DNA from: Treponema sp.
Lineage (GTDB): Bacteria > Spirochaetota > Spirochaetia > Treponematales > Treponemataceae
Assembly (NCBI GenBank): GCA_022510845.1
Contig: JAFLSR010000001.1
Span: 124,001-188,000 of the forward strand
Reading direction: 5' to 3'
DNA length: 64,000 nt
Positions within the stretch are counted from its first letter, which is position 1; each line of letters starts with the position of its first letter. Below, piece after piece: positions 61,283 through 64,000 of this stretch. The notes below the pieces were generated by a model. The model was given only the letters and a program-made list of their open reading frames with translations, did not search any database and was not told the origin of the DNA. The translations under genes and the position numbers were made by a program.

Positions 61283-62205
61283 AAAAAACGCAAAAAAATT
61301 CTCCGCGAGAATTCGAAACAGACTCTCCCTGCTCGATAGAAAATTTTTCTACCCTCCCCACTTGGATTGCGAGCCTCACAAATCCCAAAATTATTCCGCA
61401 CACAGTCGCGTACCTTCAAACTGTGACTATGGATTTTTTTGGAATCCAATTTTTGCGAAAACTTAAGTTGCTGCGCATTCCAATTTTGAATGTTGAAACT
61501 CCGCTCGACCAAAAAGTTCCGTTCGTGCCGCAACATTTGAACGACTACTTGGGATTCGTGAATTTTTGGATTCGACCACTTGCGATGCTGATAAAAATTC
61601 TCGGCATAAAAAACGCCGCGCCGCATTTGGCAAAGTTTTTTTCGCTGCTGAAAAAATCCTACAAATACGCATCGCAAATCTACAAATTCTGCATGACAAC
61701 TACAAATCGCCCACTTTATAAAAAGCGTACTTATTTTATAATCCTGCGCGCGCTCGATCCGCATTATTTGTGCGTTCCCTCCCTGCATATCGCAATCGTG
61801 AGTTTGTGCTATGCATTTTTTCGCGACGTTTTGCAAAAAGAAAATTTTTCCGATGCGCAACGCAAATTGTGGACGCGTGAAATTTATGAAGGCGCAATCA
61901 AAATTGCAGAAACGGTTTTATATGTGAAGCAGCACAGCGTTAATTGCATTCCAGCCGCGCTTTATATGATGACAAAAATCGTGCCGAAAAATTTTTCTGA
62001 AAATGACGCGCAAAAATTTTTGGACGATATGTTCGTCACGCGCAAGGACATTCCAGAAAAAACGCGCGAAGAAATTGTGAACTATATGAAAGGAATGTTC
62101 GCCCGATTTTATGAAAAAGGAAAAAATTCCGCTGAATGGGATTCTCCGATAAAAAACTGGATGAAAGAGCACGCACAAAAAACAGCGCAGTTTATTTTTT
62201 CATAA
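61279..62205 (+). CDS. Conserved-looking protein of unknown function with a PAP2-like sub-motif
   Basis: The 308-residue protein is basic with hydrophobic helices (NFWIRPLAMLIKILGI, IAIVSLCYAFFRDVL) but no signal peptide. The segment DPHYLCVPSLHIAIVSLCYAF followed by ETVLYVKQHSVNCIPAALYMM resembles the second and third motifs of PAP2-like lipid phosphatases (PSLHxA and a later His), but the first motif and the final Asp are absent. A link to phospholipid or polyprenyl phosphate chemistry is only a guess. It is coupled to metF by an ATGA overlap. Confidence 0.65.
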   Translation: MKKTQKNSPREFETDSPCSIENFSTLPTWIASLTNPKIIPHTVAYLQTVTMDFFGIQFLRKLKLLRIPILNVETPLDQKVPFVPQHLNDYLGFVNFWIRPLAMLIKILGIKNAAPHLAKFFSLLKKSYKYASQIYKFCMTTTNRPLYKKRTYFIILRALDPHYLCVPSLHIAIVSLCYAFFRDVLQKENFSDAQRKLWTREIYEGAIKIAETVLYVKQHSVNCIPAALYMMTKIVPKNFSENDAQKFLDDMFVTRKDIPEKTREEIVNYMKGMFARFYEKGKNSAEWDSPIKNWMKEHAQKTAQFIFS

Positions 62206-62261
62206 ACTGAAAATCATTTTCTAAAATTCAATTTTTGGAATGCGAAAACTGCAAACAAAAA

Positions 62262-62290
62262 GCCCGCGCTCCATGCGCGGGCAAAATCAG
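62262..62290. terminator. Terminator between the metF-operon end and ilvD
   Basis: GCCCGCGC tccat GCGCGGGC is preceded by CAAAAA, so on the minus strand the stem is followed by TTTTTG. It fits a rho-independent terminator for ilvD. Confidence 0.85.
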
Positions 62291-62300
62291 TGCCTTACGC

Positions 62301-63992
62301 CTATTCCAGAATCGCGCCCTTGTCCGCGCTTGAGACGAGTTTCGCGTAGCGCGCGAGGTAGCCCGTGCTGACTTTGGGCGCGGGGGCTTTCCATGCGGCT
62401 TTGCGTCGCGCAAGTTCCTCATCGCTCACTTCGAGCGTGATTTTGTAGTTGTTGATGTCGAGCGTGATTTTGTCGCCCTCCTCAACGAGCGCGATTGGTC
62501 CGCCCACAGCCGCCTCAGGCGAGCAGTGTCCGAGCGATGCGCCGCGAGTCGCGCCTGAAAAACGTCCGTCCGTAATGAGCGCAACCTGCTTGTCCAATCC
62601 CTGCCCAGCGAGCGCAGCCGTCACCGCGAGCATCTCGCGCATTCCAGGGCCGCCTTTCGGTCCTTCGTAGCGGATGACCACCACGTCGCCCGCCTTAATC
62701 TGCGATTTCTGCACAGCCTCCATAGCCTCGCTCTCGTCGTTGAATACGCGCGCGGGGCCTGTGTGGTGCATAAGCTCAGGGGCGCACGCGCTCCGCTTCA
62801 CGACAGTGCCGTCCGGGGCGAGGTTTCCGAAAAGGATGGCGATTCCGCCGTTGTCGCTGAAAGGATTTTCAATCGGGCGCAGGACTTCGGGATTGCGGTT
62901 TCTCACGCCCTTTATGTTCTCCGCGATTGTCTTTCCAGTGACGGTCATTGCCGACGTGTCAATCAGGTTTTTCTTGGCAAGCTCTGCGAGCACCGCCTGA
63001 ACTCCGCCCGCATCGTCAAGCTCGCACATGAACGTGTGCCCCGCCGGTGCGAGATGGCAGAGGTTCGGGGTGCGGTTCGAGATTTCGTTCACCTCGTGCA
63101 GGTCGATGCTGATTCCAGCCTCGTGCGCGATTGCGGGCAGATGGAGCATGGTGTTCGACGAGCAGCCGAGCGCCATGTCGGCCGCAAGTCCGTTCGCGAA
63201 ACTCTCCTTGGTCATCATGCGCCGCGCGGTGATTCCTTTTTTGTACAAATCCATCACCGCCATTCCCGCGTGCTTTGCGAGCTGGATTCTGCGCCCGGTG
63301 ACCGCGGGAATCGTGCCGTTGCCGGGCAAGCCAAGCCCCAGAACCTCGGTGAGGCAGTTCATCGAATTCGCCGTGAACATTCCCGAGCACGCGCCGCAGC
63401 CCGGGCAGGCGTAGTTCTCAAGTTCTTTGAGTTGCGCCTCGTTTATCTTTCCGACTGCAAGTCCTCCAACCGCCTCGAACATATCGGTGAGCGAGAGGTT
63501 CTTTCCAGAATAAGGATTCGACGCATCGTTTCCCGGCAGACGGCCAGGCATCATCGGACCGCCCGAGACAAAGACCGTGGGCAGGTCGAGCCGCGCCGCA
63601 GCCATGAGCATTCCGGGAACGATTTTGTCGCAGTTAGGAATCATCACGAGCGCGTCGAACTGATGCGCCCTCGCCAGGCACTCGACGGAATCGGCGATAA
63701 GCTCGCGCGTGACGAGCGAATATTTCATCCCCTCGTGCCCCATCGCGATGCCGTCGCACACGCCGATTGCGGGGAACTCCACCGGAGTGCCGCCCGCCAT
63801 GCGCACCCCCGCCTTCACCGCCTCGCTGATGCGGTCAAGTTCGATGTGGCCTGGGATAAGCTCGTTCTTGGCGCAGATGACGCCGACTATCGGCCGCTCA
63901 AGCTCCTCGTCGGTGAAGCCCGCGGCATAGAAAAGCGAGCGGTGCGGAGCGCGCGCCGTTCCTTTGATTGCGTTGTCAGATTTTTTTGACAT
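62301..63992 (-). CDS. ilvD: Dihydroxy-acid dehydratase
   Basis: The 563-residue Fe-S enzyme makes the 2-keto acids of valine and isoleucine. Motifs are [102 protein letters not shown], and [23 protein letters not shown]. Base composition is clearly higher in G+C (sampled 60-base lines give 63-68%) than the rest of the window, with many C- and G-ending codons. Recent transfer or an amelioration difference is possible. The start lies 8 bp from the window edge, so its promoter is not seen. Confidence 0.97.
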   Translation of the reverse strand: MSKKSDNAIKGTARAPHRSLFYAAGFTDEELERPIVGVICAKNELIPGHIELDRISEAVKAGVRMAGGTPVEFPAIGVCDGIAMGHEGMKYSLVTRELIADSVECLARAHQFDALVMIPNCDKIVPGMLMAAARLDLPTVFVSGGPMMPGRLPGNDASNPYSGKNLSLTDMFEAVGGLAVGKINEAQLKELENYACPGCGACSGMFTANSMNCLTEVLGLGLPGNGTIPAVTGRRIQLAKHAGMAVMDLYKKGITARRMMTKESFANGLAADMALGCSSNTMLHLPAIAHEAGISIDLHEVNEISNRTPNLCHLAPAGHTFMCELDDAGGVQAVLAELAKKNLIDTSAMTVTGKTIAENIKGVRNRNPEVLRPIENPFSDNGGIAILFGNLAPDGTVVKRSACAPELMHHTGPARVFNDESEAMEAVQKSQIKAGDVVVIRYEGPKGGPGMREMLAVTAALAGQGLDKQVALITDGRFSGATRGASLGHCSPEAAVGGPIALVEEGDKITLDINNYKITLEVSDEELARRKAAWKAPAPKVSTGYLARYAKLVSSADKGAILE

Positions 63993-64000
63993 ATAAAGTA

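Overview
The window looks like a chromosome segment of a host-associated Treponema (Spirochaetota). It is A+T-rich, with abundant AAA and GAA codons and ATG, GTG and TTG starts. It carries the TIGR03545/TIGR03546 gene pair, flagellar FliK-like and FlhB-C-terminal-like genes directly after the rpsP-khpA-rimM-trmD-rplS operon, and many small exported proteins with no clear relatives. The genus call is inference from gene content and style; no rRNA, tRNA or CRISPR array is visible.

Layout. 1-4.9 kb: start of an exported protein (minus), the TIGR03545/03546 pair, adk. 5-10.8 kb: rlpA, smpB, an exported protein, deoC, an MBL-fold hydrolase, xth, ribH. 11-16.6 kb: mnmG, then a copper locus (csoR and copA with a fused copZ). 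16.7-23.5 kb: a methyltransferase, an RNB exoribonuclease, two overlapping cell-envelope glycosyltransferase genes and a CDF metal transporter. 23.6-26.9 kb: ribD-ribE-ribBA. 26.9-36 kb: PAP2 phosphatase, a two-receiver response regulator, a DUF308 membrane protein, ychF, hisG-hisB, an exported coiled-coil protein, proB, GNAT. 36-43 kb: addB-addA. 43-47.6 kb: a DUF1508 protein with a histone-H1-like tail, groES and a three-gene ABC importer. 47.8-53.1 kb: the ribosomal/tRNA-modification operon, flagellar genes and a NUDIX hydrolase. 53.3-64 kb: NCS2 permease, coaBC, ilvB, an NFACT protein, metF, an unknown gene and a G+C-rich ilvD.

Four layers of structure are not explained by the genes. (1) A family of composite intergenic elements made of up to four hairpins in fixed order (D, C, a TATTTATT-like linker, B, A) occurs at roughly ten sites in either orientation. 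Stem sequences differ while architecture and loops are kept; some copies reach into gene ends or overlap start signals. (2) About eleven genes have a sigma70-type -10 box ending 5-8 nt before the ATG and no ribosome binding site, which predicts leaderless mRNAs. (3) G/C homopolymers of 8-13 nt sit inside both glycosyltransferase genes and upstream of the PAP2 gene, as expected for phase-variable loci. (4) The copper ATPase gene ends in an in-frame CopZ domain with its own strong ribosome binding site.

The genes are mostly housekeeping: riboflavin, histidine, branched-chain amino acid, CoA and one-carbon metabolism, translation, and DNA repair. Regulation visible in the sequence is a CsoR-type operator over the copper promoter and many consensus promoters. 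All assignments come from reading motifs; no database search was run.
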